This document shows, piece by piece, positions 8,701 to 16,675 of a stretch of DNA of 64,000 bases (positions within the stretch are counted from its first letter, which is position 1; the number at the start of each line of letters is the position of its first letter). The position numbers were made by a program, and so were the translations under genes. Origin of the DNA: Betaproteobacteria bacterium (GTDB taxonomy: Bacteria > Pseudomonadota > Gammaproteobacteria > Burkholderiales > Burkholderiaceae_C); contig JADJWD010000006.1 in NCBI GenBank assembly GCA_016716535.1, positions 434,001 through 498,000 on the forward strand, in the 5' to 3' direction. Under the pieces are notes generated by a model. The model was not told the DNA's origin, did not search any database, and was given only the letters and a program-made list of their open reading frames with translations.

Positions 8701-10421
8701 GGGACGCGGTGCACGTCGACTTCCAGCGCGAGCGCGCCGACTTCGCGCTGCGCGCCGACATCGAGCCGTTCGCGCTGCCGCCACTGCTGCGCCGCATTCG
8801 GCCGGGCGTCGGCTGGCAGGGCGACCTGCGCCTGTCGGCGCGCATCGACGTGCGCGCGGCCGACCGCTTCGAGGCCGATGTCGTCTTCCAGCGCCACGAC
8901 GGCGACCTGCACATCGAGACGCAGGGCGAGCTGCAGTTGCTCGGTCTCACCGACTTCCGCCTGCTGCTCAAGGCGCGCGACGGCGTGTGGGACTTCGAGC
9001 CCGTGTTCACCGGCCGCGGCCTGGGCGAGATCCGCGGCCGGCTGCGCGCGCGCACGACGCCCGAGCGGCGCTGGCCGCACGACGACGCGCCGATCGAAGG
9101 CCAGATCCGCGCGCGCGTGCCCGACATCGGCATCTGGTCGCACTGGTTGCCGCCCGGCTGGCGGCTCGCCGGCGAGCTGGCGACGACGGCCGATGTCGGC
9201 GGCCGCTTCGCCGCGCCCACCTACACCGGCGAGATCAGCGGCCGCCAGCTCGGCGTGCGCAACCTGCTGCAAGGCGTGAACGTGCGCGACGGCGAACTGC
9301 TCGTGCGCCTGGCCGGCACCAGCGCGCGCATCGAGACCTTCACGCTGCGCGGCGGCGACGGCAAGCTCAGCGCCACCGGCGGCGCCGAACTCGGCGCGCA
9401 GCCGGGCGCGCGCCTCACGATCGAAGCCGAGCGCTTCCGCGTGCTCGGCCGCGTCGACCGCATGCTCAGCACCAGCGGCAAGGCCGAGCTCGTCTTCAGC
9501 GGCGACTCCGCGAAGCTCGACGGACGCTTTCGCATCGACGACGGCCTTTTCGACTTCACGCGCGCCGATGCGCCGAGCCTCGACGAAGACGTGACGGTGC
9601 GCGGCGCCGAGACCGCCGGCCCGGCCGCGCCCGCCGCCGCCGACGCGAACAACCGCCGCGGCCAGCGCTTCGTGATGGGGATCGACATCGACCTCGGCGA
9701 GCGCCTGCGCGCGCGCGGCCGGGGCGTCGACACCGGCCTCGGCGGCTCGGTGCGCATCACGAACCCCAACGGGCGCCTCGACGTGCGCGGCACGATCGAG
9801 TCGATCGGCGGCACCTACCAGGCCTACGGCCAGAAGCTCGAGCTGGAGAAAGGCGTGCTTGCCTTCAGCGGCCCGCCGGAGAACCCGTGGCTCGACATCT
9901 GGGCGCTGAAGCCCAACCTCGACATCCGCGTCGGGCTGCAGATCAGCGGCCCGCTGCAGGGGCTGCGCGTGCGCCTGTTCTCCGACCCGGAGATGTCGGA
10001 GACCGACAAGCTGAGCTGGCTGGTGCTCGGCCGGCCGAGCGACGGGCTCGGGCGCAACGACACGGCGCTGCTGCAGCGCGCGGCGGTGGCGCTGCTGGCC
10101 GGCGAAGGCGAGGCGCCGACCGACGAGTTCATGCGGCGGCTGGGCATCGACGAACTCTCGTTCAAGCAAAGCGAGGGCGACGTGCGCGAGACCGTCGTCT
10201 CGCTCGGCAAGCAGCTCTCGCGCCGCTGGTACCTGGGCTACGAGCGCGGCGTCAACGCCACCACCGGCACCTGGCAGCTCGTCTACCGCGCCGCCCAGCG
10301 CTTCACGCTGCGCGCGCAAAGCGGGCTGGAGAACTCGCTCGACCTGATCTGGACGCTGCGGCTGCAAGAGCCGCCGGCCGAAGGCGGCGTGAGAAAATCG
10401 CTGCCGGCCTTGCCGCCTTGA
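5790..10421 (+). CDS. tamB: TamB-like translocation/assembly module protein (DUF490)
   Basis: 1543 residues, a normal size for TamB. A proline-rich cytoplasmic start is followed by one membrane anchor (about residues 51-79) and a very long beta-rich periplasmic part. It closes with the conserved TamB/DUF490 C-terminal region: LSWLVLGRP, ALLQRAAVALLAG and the final LENSLDLIWTLRL. TamB spans the periplasm as a hydrophobic groove and works with TamA in envelope biogenesis. ATG 5790 is preceded by AGGCAGG, while an in-frame TTG at 5763 would start inside tamA. It lies 16 bases after the tamA stop, consistent with a two-gene operon. An alanine/proline-rich low-complexity insert is present near codons 890-930. 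Confidence 0.93.
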   Translation: MDETPNPNPKATPESPKVMPSPAPATPPAPGGPASLNSRASRPRPVRAGLSLLTPFVWVLVAGAVTLGALAAAARWILFTENGTAWLLARLPMVTAAEGVQGALLGPRWQAERLRVQWDGGRQAVELHGLVSEGMTWTWRPGAASGPGPASAPSAPSASGVPGAAVTPAGATLWAALHIERLQVRRVQVQTGPPGPRPIPLPADLAPPVRVTIGTLAAEEVRYGTFEPVADLRAEGVRFDGSAQARHGVERLAARAAGVHVRGAASLANQRPFDLQAQAVVAPALLADPDAPPWAAVLRARGPLAAFDLHATLRGRPVQPPGTNGRRAAPGAGPALDAQAKVHPLEAWPVQRLVARTEALDLATLIAGAPETQLAGEVLVQAPARDAPVTVQARLENRRPGRWNERRIPARRIEVEARGELARPDRIELTRFDVQLADAMGPPRRAGGARAAVTTEDEGDAGRVEGQALWTAHRLAVQARLADVRPHRLDSRTATMTLAGPLELTIDGLPSPDRAATTTAPPWRVAGQVNLEGRVEGAPRPVSVRAEGEARADHVQLRHLQVRSGEAQAVMRLTLSRTAAREWALATEGSLAEFDPLPWWPGEADSALRRGPHRINAGWQLEVRAPADAATLAPLTLLQRLNGTGAVRLHDSVLAGVPLEGTAILGYSASGGGLRPGNMRADLQVGGNRVQFEGEGDPAGTGAGDRWKAEIRAAMLTSLAPLTRLHPSLADWVPRRGSIEADVSGAGRWPRMASEGRARTEDLQVGTLALSRAQASWRIDLTELADLRSATGRMPLSFEGQAAGLRYGERTLGDLRAELRGTLADHRIDVRATLPVAPGAMTERVLDIAAAGGGTRAHLLAQGQWQPEAGGGGRWLARIEELDLGPGARPGVAAAAAPASTAASAPAPAASPPAVTAAVPAASAPAAASTGRWADARNLRAELVFDPQMSLQTLTAEPGRVRLGDAFALRWDAVHVDFQRERADFALRADIEPFALPPLLRRIRPGVGWQGDLRLSARIDVRAADRFEADVVFQRHDGDLHIETQGELQLLGLTDFRLLLKARDGVWDFEPVFTGRGLGEIRGRLRARTTPERRWPHDDAPIEGQIRARVPDIGIWSHWLPPGWRLAGELATTADVGGRFAAPTYTGEISGRQLGVRNLLQGVNVRDGELLVRLAGTSARIETFTLRGGDGKLSATGGAELGAQPGARLTIEAERFRVLGRVDRMLSTSGKAELVFSGDSAKLDGRFRIDDGLFDFTRADAPSLDEDVTVRGAETAGPAAPAAADANNRRGQRFVMGIDIDLGERLRARGRGVDTGLGGSVRITNPNGRLDVRGTIESIGGTYQAYGQKLELEKGVLAFSGPPENPWLDIWALKPNLDIRVGLQISGPLQGLRVRLFSDPEMSETDKLSWLVLGRPSDGLGRNDTALLQRAAVALLAGEGEAPTDEFMRRLGIDELSFKQSEGDVRETVVSLGKQLSRRWYLGYERGVNATTGTWQLVYRAAQRFTLRAQSGLENSLDLIWTLRLQEPPAEGGVRKSLPALPP

Positions 10422-10454
10422 GCAATGCGCGCGTCACGCGCGAGATGCCAACAC

Positions 10455-10529
10455 CCCGCCGTAGTTCAATGGATAGAACGGGCGCCTCCTAAGCGCCAGA
10501 TGTGGGTTCGATTCCCGCCGGGGGGGCCA
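10455..10529 (+). tRNA. tRNA-Arg (anticodon CCU)
   Basis: Folded by eye: acceptor 10455-10461 with 10519-10525, D stem GTTC/GAAC, anticodon stem GGCGC/GCGCC around loop CTCCTAA (anticodon CCT in DNA), T stem GTGGG/CCCGC with loop TTCGATT, discriminator G and an encoded CCA at 10527-10529. It reads the AGG arginine codon, which should be rare here. The fourth acceptor pair is G-G (10458 and 10522) instead of Watson-Crick. It lies 33 bases after tamB, with no terminator seen between them. Confidence 0.9.
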
Positions 10530-10552
10530 TGCGACAACGGCGCCGTGCGCGC

Positions 10553-10930
10553 TCAGCCGAGCCCCGCCAGCCGCCCGAAGCTCGTCCACCAGCCGTCGCC
10601 GTGCGGGTCGACACGCTGCTGCTGGTTGAACTCGGCCAGCCGTTGCAGCTCACGCACCACCGGCGCCGGAAAGCCGGCGCGGCCGCCGCGGCGGTCTTGC
10701 AGCAGGTCGTCGAGGACCTGCGTCGCCAGTTCGGCATCGCGCCAGCACCAGGCGAGCCGGTTGGCCACGCGCGGATAGAGCTGGCACAGGCGGATCGGCC
10801 GCCGGCGCGAAGGCAGCGCGCGCAGCCAGCGGCGCGCCGTGCCGGTGAGCGCCTCGTCGCTGGCGCGTGCGGCGCGCCGCTGCGGCGTCCAGTCGAGCGC
10901 CGCCGAATCGGTGACGGGGAAGGGCTTCAT
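10553..10930 (-). CDS. Hypothetical protein, 125 aa, arginine/tryptophan-rich
   Basis: A short gene starting at ATG 10930, with a purine-rich AAAGGCAAAGG 9-19 bases upstream. No signal peptide or membrane segment is visible. The sequence is basic, with runs such as RRRPIRLCQLYPRVANRLAW and a C-terminal part rich in aromatic residues (DGWWTSFGRLAGLG). I do not recognise the family. The layout looks like a conserved short cytosolic protein of Burkholderiales, but that is an impression only. It ends 24 bases from the tRNA-Arg gene, to which it is convergent, and is separated from the iron permease gene by 146 bases in which I see nothing. Confidence 0.6.
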   Translation of the reverse strand: MKPFPVTDSAALDWTPQRRAARASDEALTGTARRWLRALPSRRRPIRLCQLYPRVANRLAWCWRDAELATQVLDDLLQDRRGGRAGFPAPVVRELQRLAEFNQQQRVDPHGDGWWTSFGRLAGLG

Positions 10931-11076
10931 GCGCGCCGCGCCTTTGCCTTTGCAGATGGGCCGGATCTTCGGATGCGGCGGGGCCACACGCCGAGACCGC
11001 ATTCCCGGGGATTTCGGCTGCGCGGGCGGCGATCTGAAGGCGGGCGTGGCGGCGTTCACGCCGCGCGGCCGGGTTG

Positions 11077-12768
11077 TCAATCCGGCGCGCGCATCGCCCG
11101 GCTCAGCAGCAGCACCGGGATCAGGCCGACGGCGACGATCGCCAGCGACGGCAGCGCGGCTTCGGCCAACCGCTCGTCGCGCGCGAAGTTGTAGGCCACC
11201 ACCGCCAGCGTGTCGCTGCCGAACGGGCGCAGCAGCAGCGTCGCCGGCAACTCCTTCATCACGTCGACGAAGACGAGCAGCATCGCCGCGAACACCGAGC
11301 GCTTCAAGAGCGGCAGGTGCAGCCGGCCGAACACGCGCGCCGCGCCGCTGCCCAGGAGCAGCGCCGTCTCGTCGACCGAGCGCGGGATGCGCGTGTAGCC
11401 GGCTTCCACCGACTGCAGCGCGACGGCGCAGAAGCGCACGAGGTACGCGTAGAGGATGCCGAAGGCCGTGCCGGTGACGAGCACCGAGGCGCCGCTGCCC
11501 GGCCAGCGCTGCTGCACCCAGGCCAGCGGCAGCAGCACGCCGATGCCGACGACGGCGCCGGGCATCGCGTAGCCGAGCGACAGCAGCCGCGCCGTGGCCT
11601 TCAGCGCCCAGCCGCGGCCGCGGCGCAGCACGAAGGCGAGCGCCAGCGCCAGCACGGTGGCCAGCGCCGCAGCCAGCGCCGCGAGGCGAAAGCTCGCCCA
11701 GCTCCATTGCGCGAAACGATCGAGCGGCAGCCCGAACTCCGAGCCGCGCGCCTCCTGCCACAGCAGCCACAAGAGCCACGCCACCGGCAGCACGAAACCG
11801 GCGAGCACCGGCAGCGCGCACAGCAGCCAGGCCGCGAGCGCCGCGCCGCCGCGCAGCCTGAGAGGCCGCGCGTCGCCGGCGTGCTGCGGCCCGCTGCGCG
11901 TGGCCGCGAAGCGGATCTGCCGCTGCGCGGCGCGCTCGGCCAGCAACAGCGAGGCCACCAGCACGAGCAGCAGCGACGCCAGCTGCAGCGCCGCGACGCG
12001 GTCGTTCATCACCAGCCACGCCTTGTAGATGCCGGTGCTGAAGGTGGCCAGGCCGAAGTACGAGCCGACCCCGTAGTCGGCCAGCACCTCCATCAGCGCC
12101 AGCGCCGCGCCGGCCGCGACCGCCGGGCGCGCCATCGGCAGCGCCACGGCCAGCACGCGCCGGCGCAGCGGCGCGCCGAGCAGGCGCGCCGCTTCCATCA
12201 TCTGCACCGCGCGTTCACCCAGTGCCGCGCGCGCCAGCAGATAGACGTATGGATACAGGCACAGCACGAACAGCACCGCGGCGCTGAAGGCATTGCGCAC
12301 GTCGGGCCAGAGCGCCCCGCGCACGCCGAGCGCCTGCCGCAGCGCCGTCTGCACGGGGCCGGCGAACTGCAGCGCGTCGGTCCACGCGTAGGCCAGCACG
12401 TAGGCCGGCATCGCCAACGGCAGCAACAGCGCCCACTCGAACGCACGCCGGCCGGGGAAGTCCGCCAGCGTCACTGCCGCCGCCGTGCCGGCGCCGAGCA
12501 CGATGACGCCGACGCCGACGCCGAACGCCAGCGCGAGCGTTTGCCCCGCGTACTCCGGCAGCACGGTGGCCACCTGGTGGCGCAGCACCGCGAGCGCGGC
12601 GTCGTCGAAGGCGAGCCACGAGCCGAGCACCGCCAGCACCGGCAGCGCGAGCAGCAAGCCGACGAGCACCAGCGCGCCGTGGGCCAGTTGATGCCCGGCG
12701 AAGTGGCCACCGAGATGGCCGCCCAGATGCCCACCCAGGCGGCCACCAAAAATGCGAACGATCCTCAT
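11077..12768 (-). CDS. Iron(III) ABC transporter permease, Fbp/Afu/Sfu type
   Basis: 563 residues from ATG 12768 (GTG 12780 is an alternative; no ribosome site is clear for either). Two fused BPD_transp_1 permease domains, each with about six membrane spans and an EAA-like loop (MMEAARLLGAPLRRRVLAVALP and SVDETALLLGSGAARVF), are typical of FbpB/AfuB ferric importers of the inner membrane. It pairs with the divergent ATPase gene 26 bases away. The cytoplasmic N-terminus before span 1 is unusual: GGRLGGHLGGHLGGHFAGH, encoded by four 12-bp tandem units, a glycine/histidine motif able in principle to bind metal. No ferric binding protein gene is present. The iron substrate is inferred from family resemblance only. 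Confidence 0.85.
   Translation of the reverse strand: MRIVRIFGGRLGGHLGGHLGGHFAGHQLAHGALVLVGLLLALPVLAVLGSWLAFDDAALAVLRHQVATVLPEYAGQTLALAFGVGVGVIVLGAGTAAAVTLADFPGRRAFEWALLLPLAMPAYVLAYAWTDALQFAGPVQTALRQALGVRGALWPDVRNAFSAAVLFVLCLYPYVYLLARAALGERAVQMMEAARLLGAPLRRRVLAVALPMARPAVAAGAALALMEVLADYGVGSYFGLATFSTGIYKAWLVMNDRVAALQLASLLLVLVASLLLAERAAQRQIRFAATRSGPQHAGDARPLRLRGGAALAAWLLCALPVLAGFVLPVAWLLWLLWQEARGSEFGLPLDRFAQWSWASFRLAALAAALATVLALALAFVLRRGRGWALKATARLLSLGYAMPGAVVGIGVLLPLAWVQQRWPGSGASVLVTGTAFGILYAYLVRFCAVALQSVEAGYTRIPRSVDETALLLGSGAARVFGRLHLPLLKRSVFAAMLLVFVDVMKELPATLLLRPFGSDTLAVVAYNFARDERLAEAALPSLAIVAVGLIPVLLLSRAMRAPD
12701..12748. repeat. Four tandem 12-bp units encoding GGHL repeats
   Basis: Four imperfect 12-bp copies (AAGTGGCCACCG, AGATGGCCGCCC, AGATGCCCACCC, AGGCGGCCACCA) lie at the 5' end of the permease gene. 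They keep the frame and encode GGxL/F repeats with histidines. Confidence 0.85.
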
Positions 12769-12794
12769 TTGCGTCGTCACATTATCATCGGCTG

Positions 12795-13892
12795 ATGTTC
12801 CTGAGCCTGACCGGACTTGCGCTGCGCTACCCGCGCGCCCACGCGGGCCGCGCCGCTGTCGAAGGGGTCTCGCTCGGGCTGGCGCGGGGCGCGATCGGCG
12901 CGCTGATCGGCCCTTCGGGCTGCGGCAAGACCTCGCTGCTGCGGCTGGTGGCCGGCCTCGAGCGGCCCGATGCCGGCCGCATCGCCATCGAAGGCGAGGT
13001 GCTCGCCGACGCCGCCGCGCGCGTGCACCTCGCGCCCGAGCAGCGGCGCATCGGCATGGTGTTCCAGGACTACGCGCTCTTCCCGCACCTCACGATCGCC
13101 GACAACGTGGCCTTCGGCATCGCCGACTGGGCGCGCGACAAGCGCGAGGCGCGCGTCGCGCAGATGCTCGATCTCGTCGGCCTCGCGCACGCCGCCAAGC
13201 GCGCGCCGCACCAGCTCTCCGGCGGCCAGCAGCAGCGCGTGGCACTCGCCCGGGCCCTGGCGCCGCGGCCGCGCCTCCTGCTGCTGGACGAGCCGTTCTC
13301 GAGCCTGGACGTCGACCTGCGCGAGCGCCTCGCGCAGGAGGTGCGCACGATCCTGAAGGAAAGCGGCACGACGGCGCTCTTGGTCACGCACGACCAGCTC
13401 GAGGCGTTTGCCGTCGGCGACGTGATCGGCGTGATGAACAAGGGGCGGCTGGAGCAGTGGGACGACGCGTACTCGCTGTACCACCGGCCGGCGAGCCGCT
13501 TCGTCGCCGGCTTCATCGGCCACGGCGTCTTCGCGCCGGCGCGCATCGTCGAATGCGCGCACGGCCACTGCGTCGAGACGCCGCTCGGTGAGCTGCACGA
13601 CGTGGCCGACTGCCCGCTGCCCAGCGCCTACCCCGGCGGCGACTGCGACGTGCTGCTGCGTGCCGACGACATCGTGCACGACGACGCAAGCCCGGTGCGC
13701 GCGTTGATCGAACGCAAGGCCTTTCGCGGCTCGGAGTTTCTTTACACGCTGCGGCTGGCCGGCGGCGAACGGGTGCTCGCGCACGTGCCGTCGCACCACG
13801 ACCACCAGGTCGGTGAGTGGGTCGGCATCCGCGCCGAGGTCGACCACGTCGTCACGTTCCCGCGCGAGGCCGAGGCGGCGGCGGGCGATTGA
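12795..13892 (+). CDS. Iron(III) ABC transporter ATP-binding protein, FbpC-like
   Basis: 365 residues with all ABC ATPase motifs: Walker A GPSGCGKTS (about 40-48), Q-loop QDYALFP, signature LSGGQQQRVALARAL, Walker B LLLLDEP and the switch histidine in VTHDQ. A C-terminal regulatory part of about 120 residues (TOBE-like) is typical of FbpC/PotA-type subunits, which energise the permease at the inner membrane. ATG 12795 lies 26 bases from the start of the divergent permease gene, so the two promoters must overlap. No Shine-Dalgarno sequence precedes the start. The C-terminal part is rich in Asp/His (IVHDDAS, PSHHDHQVGEW). No solute-binding protein is encoded nearby. Confidence 0.88.
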   Translation: MFLSLTGLALRYPRAHAGRAAVEGVSLGLARGAIGALIGPSGCGKTSLLRLVAGLERPDAGRIAIEGEVLADAAARVHLAPEQRRIGMVFQDYALFPHLTIADNVAFGIADWARDKREARVAQMLDLVGLAHAAKRAPHQLSGGQQQRVALARALAPRPRLLLLDEPFSSLDVDLRERLAQEVRTILKESGTTALLVTHDQLEAFAVGDVIGVMNKGRLEQWDDAYSLYHRPASRFVAGFIGHGVFAPARIVECAHGHCVETPLGELHDVADCPLPSAYPGGDCDVLLRADDIVHDDASPVRALIERKAFRGSEFLYTLRLAGGERVLAHVPSHHDHQVGEWVGIRAEVDHVVTFPREAEAAAGD

Positions 13893-14033
13893 CGCGGATC
13901 GGTGCGGCTGCGCGGCGCGGCGCGACGCAGCTCGTGGGGACTCTCGAAAACCCTGTCGGCGCGCCGCGGACAAAGCATCTGAATCAGGGTGCAACTAAGC
14001 CCCTTCAAATGCGCTCCAACACGGGTGCCGCCC

Positions 14034-14039
14034 TATACT
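14034..14039 (+). promoter_or_regulatory. Possible -10 element for the S41 protease gene
   Basis: TATACT at 14034-14039 is a good sigma-70 -10 match in otherwise GC-rich DNA, about 100 bases before the protease start. No convincing -35 sits 17 bases upstream, so this is tentative. The rest of 13893-14140 shows nothing else I can support. Confidence 0.3.
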
Positions 14040-14140
14040 GGCCCCGGCTCGGGCACTGCCCGGAATCGTCTGAATTGTCAAGGCTCATTGCCGAACGTGA
14101 AGGCGCCCGAGAAGCGGGCGCAGCAAAGGTGAAACCCGCG

Positions 14141-15595
14141 ATGCGTGCCAAGCTCAAGGTTGCCGGTCTCCTCGCCGTGGGCGCCATGGTCGGCGCGCTC
14201 GGCACGATGCAGCTCACGGCGGTGGCCCGCAGCACGCTGGCGCCGCTGCCGCTGGAAGAGCTGCAGCAACTCGCCGCCGTCTTCGGCATGGTCAAGAGCG
14301 AATACGTCGAGCCGGTCGACGAGAAGAAGCTCATCTCCGACGCCATCGGCGGCATGGTCGCCGGGCTCGATCCGCACTCGCAGTATTTCGACAAGAAGAG
14401 CTTCCGCGAATTCCGCGAGAGCACCGGCGGCAAGTTCGTCGGCATCGGCATCGAGATGGGCATGGAAGACGGCGTCGTGAAGGTCGTCTCGCCGATCGAG
14501 GGCTCGCCGGCTTTCCGCGTCGGCCTCAAGAGCGGCGACCTGATCACCCGCATCGACGACACCCCGGTCAAGGGCATGACGGTCGACCAGGCCGTCAAGC
14601 GCATGCGCGGCGAGCCGAACACGAAGGTCGTGCTCACCGTCTTCCGCCGCGCCGAGAACCGCACCTTTCCGGTGACCATCGTGCGCGAGGAGATCCGCGT
14701 GCAGAGCGTGCGCGCGAAGATGGTCGAGCCGGGCTACGGCTGGGTGCGCGTCAGCCAGTTCCAGGACCGCACCGTCGAAGACTTCGTCACCAAGGTCGAA
14801 GCGCTGTACAAGCAGGATCCGGCGCTGAAGGGCCTGGTGCTCGACCTGCGCAACGACCCCGGCGGCCTGCTCGACGGCGCCATCGCCATCTCGGCGGCCT
14901 TCCTGCCGAGCGACGTGGTCGTCGTCTCGACCAACGGCCAGCTCGCCGACTCGCGCGCCACCTACCGCGCCAGCGCCGAGTACTACGCGCGCCGCGGCGG
15001 CGGCAGTGACCCGCTGCGCCGGCTGCCGGCGGCGATCAAGAAGGTGCCGCTCGTCGTGCTCGTCAACGAAGGCTCGGCATCGGCCAGCGAAATCGTCGCC
15101 GGCGCGCTGCAGGACCACAAGCGCGCCACGGTGATGGGCGCGCAGACCTTCGGCAAGGGCTCGGTGCAGACGGTGCGCCCGCTGTCGGCCGAGACGGCGC
15201 TGAAGATCACCACCGCACGCTACTACACCCCCAGCGGCCGCGGCATCCAGGCGCGTGGCATCGTGCCGGACATCTTCCTCGACGAGACGGCCGAGGGCAA
15301 CGTCTTCGCCGCGCTGCGCGTGCGTGAGGCCGACCTCGACCGCCACCTGCCCACGGCCACCGGCGCCAGCACCGAAGGCGACAAGGACCCGGCGCGGCAA
15401 CGTGAGCGCGACGCCGCCCGCGCGCGGCTCGAGGCCGAGCAGGCGCGCACGAACACGCCGCCGAAGCCCCTGCCCGAGTTCGGCAGCGCCGAGGACTTCC
15501 CGCTCGTGCAGGCGCTGAACCAGTTGCGCGGCCTGCCGGTGGTGGCGAGCAAGACCGCCGCCGAACGCAAGGCCGAGGCCAATCCGGCCAAGTAA
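14141..15595 (+). CDS. ctpA: S41 family C-terminal processing peptidase (CtpA-like)
   Basis: 484 residues. The start at ATG 14141 is set by the ribosome site AAAGGTGA ending 8 bases upstream. An N-terminal signal/anchor (VAGLLAVGAMVGALG) exports it to the periplasm. The S41 N-terminal helical part contains DPHSQYFDKKSFREF, followed by a PDZ domain (around GIGIEMG to VVLTVFRR, residues ~100-180). The protease domain has the Ser/Lys dyad region: the serine in NEGSASASEIVAGAL and the lysine in TFGKGSVQ. Such enzymes trim C-termini of periplasmic proteins and control peptidoglycan hydrolases. The C-terminal ~100 residues are charged and variable. A terminator follows, so it is likely monocistronic. 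Confidence 0.92.
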   Translation: MRAKLKVAGLLAVGAMVGALGTMQLTAVARSTLAPLPLEELQQLAAVFGMVKSEYVEPVDEKKLISDAIGGMVAGLDPHSQYFDKKSFREFRESTGGKFVGIGIEMGMEDGVVKVVSPIEGSPAFRVGLKSGDLITRIDDTPVKGMTVDQAVKRMRGEPNTKVVLTVFRRAENRTFPVTIVREEIRVQSVRAKMVEPGYGWVRVSQFQDRTVEDFVTKVEALYKQDPALKGLVLDLRNDPGGLLDGAIAISAAFLPSDVVVVSTNGQLADSRATYRASAEYYARRGGGSDPLRRLPAAIKKVPLVVLVNEGSASASEIVAGALQDHKRATVMGAQTFGKGSVQTVRPLSAETALKITTARYYTPSGRGIQARGIVPDIFLDETAEGNVFAALRVREADLDRHLPTATGASTEGDKDPARQRERDAARARLEAEQARTNTPPKPLPEFGSAEDFPLVQALNQLRGLPVVASKTAAERKAEANPAK

Positions 15596-15651
15596 ACGGC
15601 GAAGCAAGGGCCGCGGCGGCCTTCGCAGCCGCCAATGCAGCAAACCGGCAC

Positions 15652-15669
15652 GGCCCGCTTCGGCGGGCC
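15652..15669 (+). terminator. Terminator after the S41 protease gene
   Basis: A perfect hairpin GGCCCGC-TTCG-GCGGGCC, with the very stable TTCG tetraloop, is followed by TTGTCACTTCTT. It lies 56 bases after the stop codon and 70 before the next gene. Confidence 0.75.
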
Positions 15670-15739
15670 TTGTCACTTCTTGCGTCACGCGCGCACGGCG
15701 CGACTATGCTTCGCGGCCCTGCCCTGCCCCGGCCGACCG

Positions 15740-16645
15740 ATGGACGCCAAGAATCCCCGCCTGCCCGACCGCAACTTCCCCAGCGCCGAGGAGGACGCGG
15801 CGGTCGCCGCCGAGCCTTCACGTTATGCCGGGCCGGAAAGCGCCTACCGGCTCGCCTTCACCGACACCGCGTTCCTGCTGCGCGAAGAGCTGCGCCCGGT
15901 GCGCATGCAGCTCGAGCTGCTCAAGCCCGAGCTCGTGCAGCGCGAGCAGGGCGTGCGCAACACGATCGTCATCTTCGGCAGCGCGCGCATCCTGCCGCCG
16001 GATGCGGCACTGGCCGCGCTCGAGGCGGCACGCGCCGGCGGCGACGCGCTGCTCATTCGCCGCACCGAGATCGCCGTCGAGATGAGCCGCTACTACGACG
16101 AGGCGCGGCGCTTCGCCGCCCTCGTCACCGAGCGCTCGCGCGAGCACGACACGCCGATCTACGTCGTCACCGGCGGCGGCCCGGGCATCATGGAAGCCGG
16201 CAACCGCGGCGCGCACGACGTCAACGGCAAGAGCGTCGGCCTGAACATCGTGCTGCCGCACGAGCAGGCGCCGAACCCCTACATCACGCCGGAGCTTTGC
16301 TTCCAGTTCCACTACTTCGCGCTGCGCAAGATGCACTTCGTGATGCGCAGCATCGCGCTCGTGTGCTTCCCCGGCGGCTTCGGCACGCTGGACGAACTCT
16401 TCGAGACGCTGACGCTCGTGCAGACGCGCAAGAGCCGCGCGCGGCCGATCCTGCTGTTCGGCCGCGCGTTCTGGGACAAGCTGATCAACTTCCAGCATCT
16501 CATCGACACCGGCATGATCAGCCCCGGCGACGAGCAGCTCATCCGCTTCGTCGAATCGGCCGAAGAGGCGTGGGAGGTGCTCGCCGAGCACTACGGCTTC
16601 GACCAGCCGCCGACGATCACCGGCGAGTTCGCCGACGACATCTGA
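15740..16645 (+). CDS. LOG family protein (TIGR00730-like, lysine decarboxylase-fold)
   Basis: 301 residues from ATG 15740. The Rossmann-like LOG motifs are present: GGGPGIMEAGNRGA and PGGFGTLDELFE. These bind the phosphoribosyl nucleotide in the LONELY GUY cytokinin riboside phosphohydrolases and relatives; bacterial members cleave nucleoside monophosphates such as AMP into base and ribose 5-phosphate. It has an N-terminal extension of about 70 residues compared with short LOG proteins, as in the longer proteobacterial subgroup. It follows a terminator and precedes arginase by 30 bases, so the two could be co-transcribed, though a metabolic link is not obvious. The substrate cannot be told from sequence. 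Confidence 0.87.
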   Translation: MDAKNPRLPDRNFPSAEEDAAVAAEPSRYAGPESAYRLAFTDTAFLLREELRPVRMQLELLKPELVQREQGVRNTIVIFGSARILPPDAALAALEAARAGGDALLIRRTEIAVEMSRYYDEARRFAALVTERSREHDTPIYVVTGGGPGIMEAGNRGAHDVNGKSVGLNIVLPHEQAPNPYITPELCFQFHYFALRKMHFVMRSIALVCFPGGFGTLDELFETLTLVQTRKSRARPILLFGRAFWDKLINFQHLIDTGMISPGDEQLIRFVESAEEAWEVLAEHYGFDQPPTITGEFADDI

Positions 16646-16675
16646 AGCGCGGCCGCCACGACGGAGCACACAGCC

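Noticed and set aside
6140..10492. 1450-residue alternative frame through tamB
   Set aside because: It is an Arg/Ala-rich shadow of the tamB frame, and tamB has the conserved C-terminal DUF490 region.
12766..12800. A full Fur box between the iron transporter genes
   Set aside because: Only one half-site (TGATAAT) fits; the other half has too many mismatches to list as a site.
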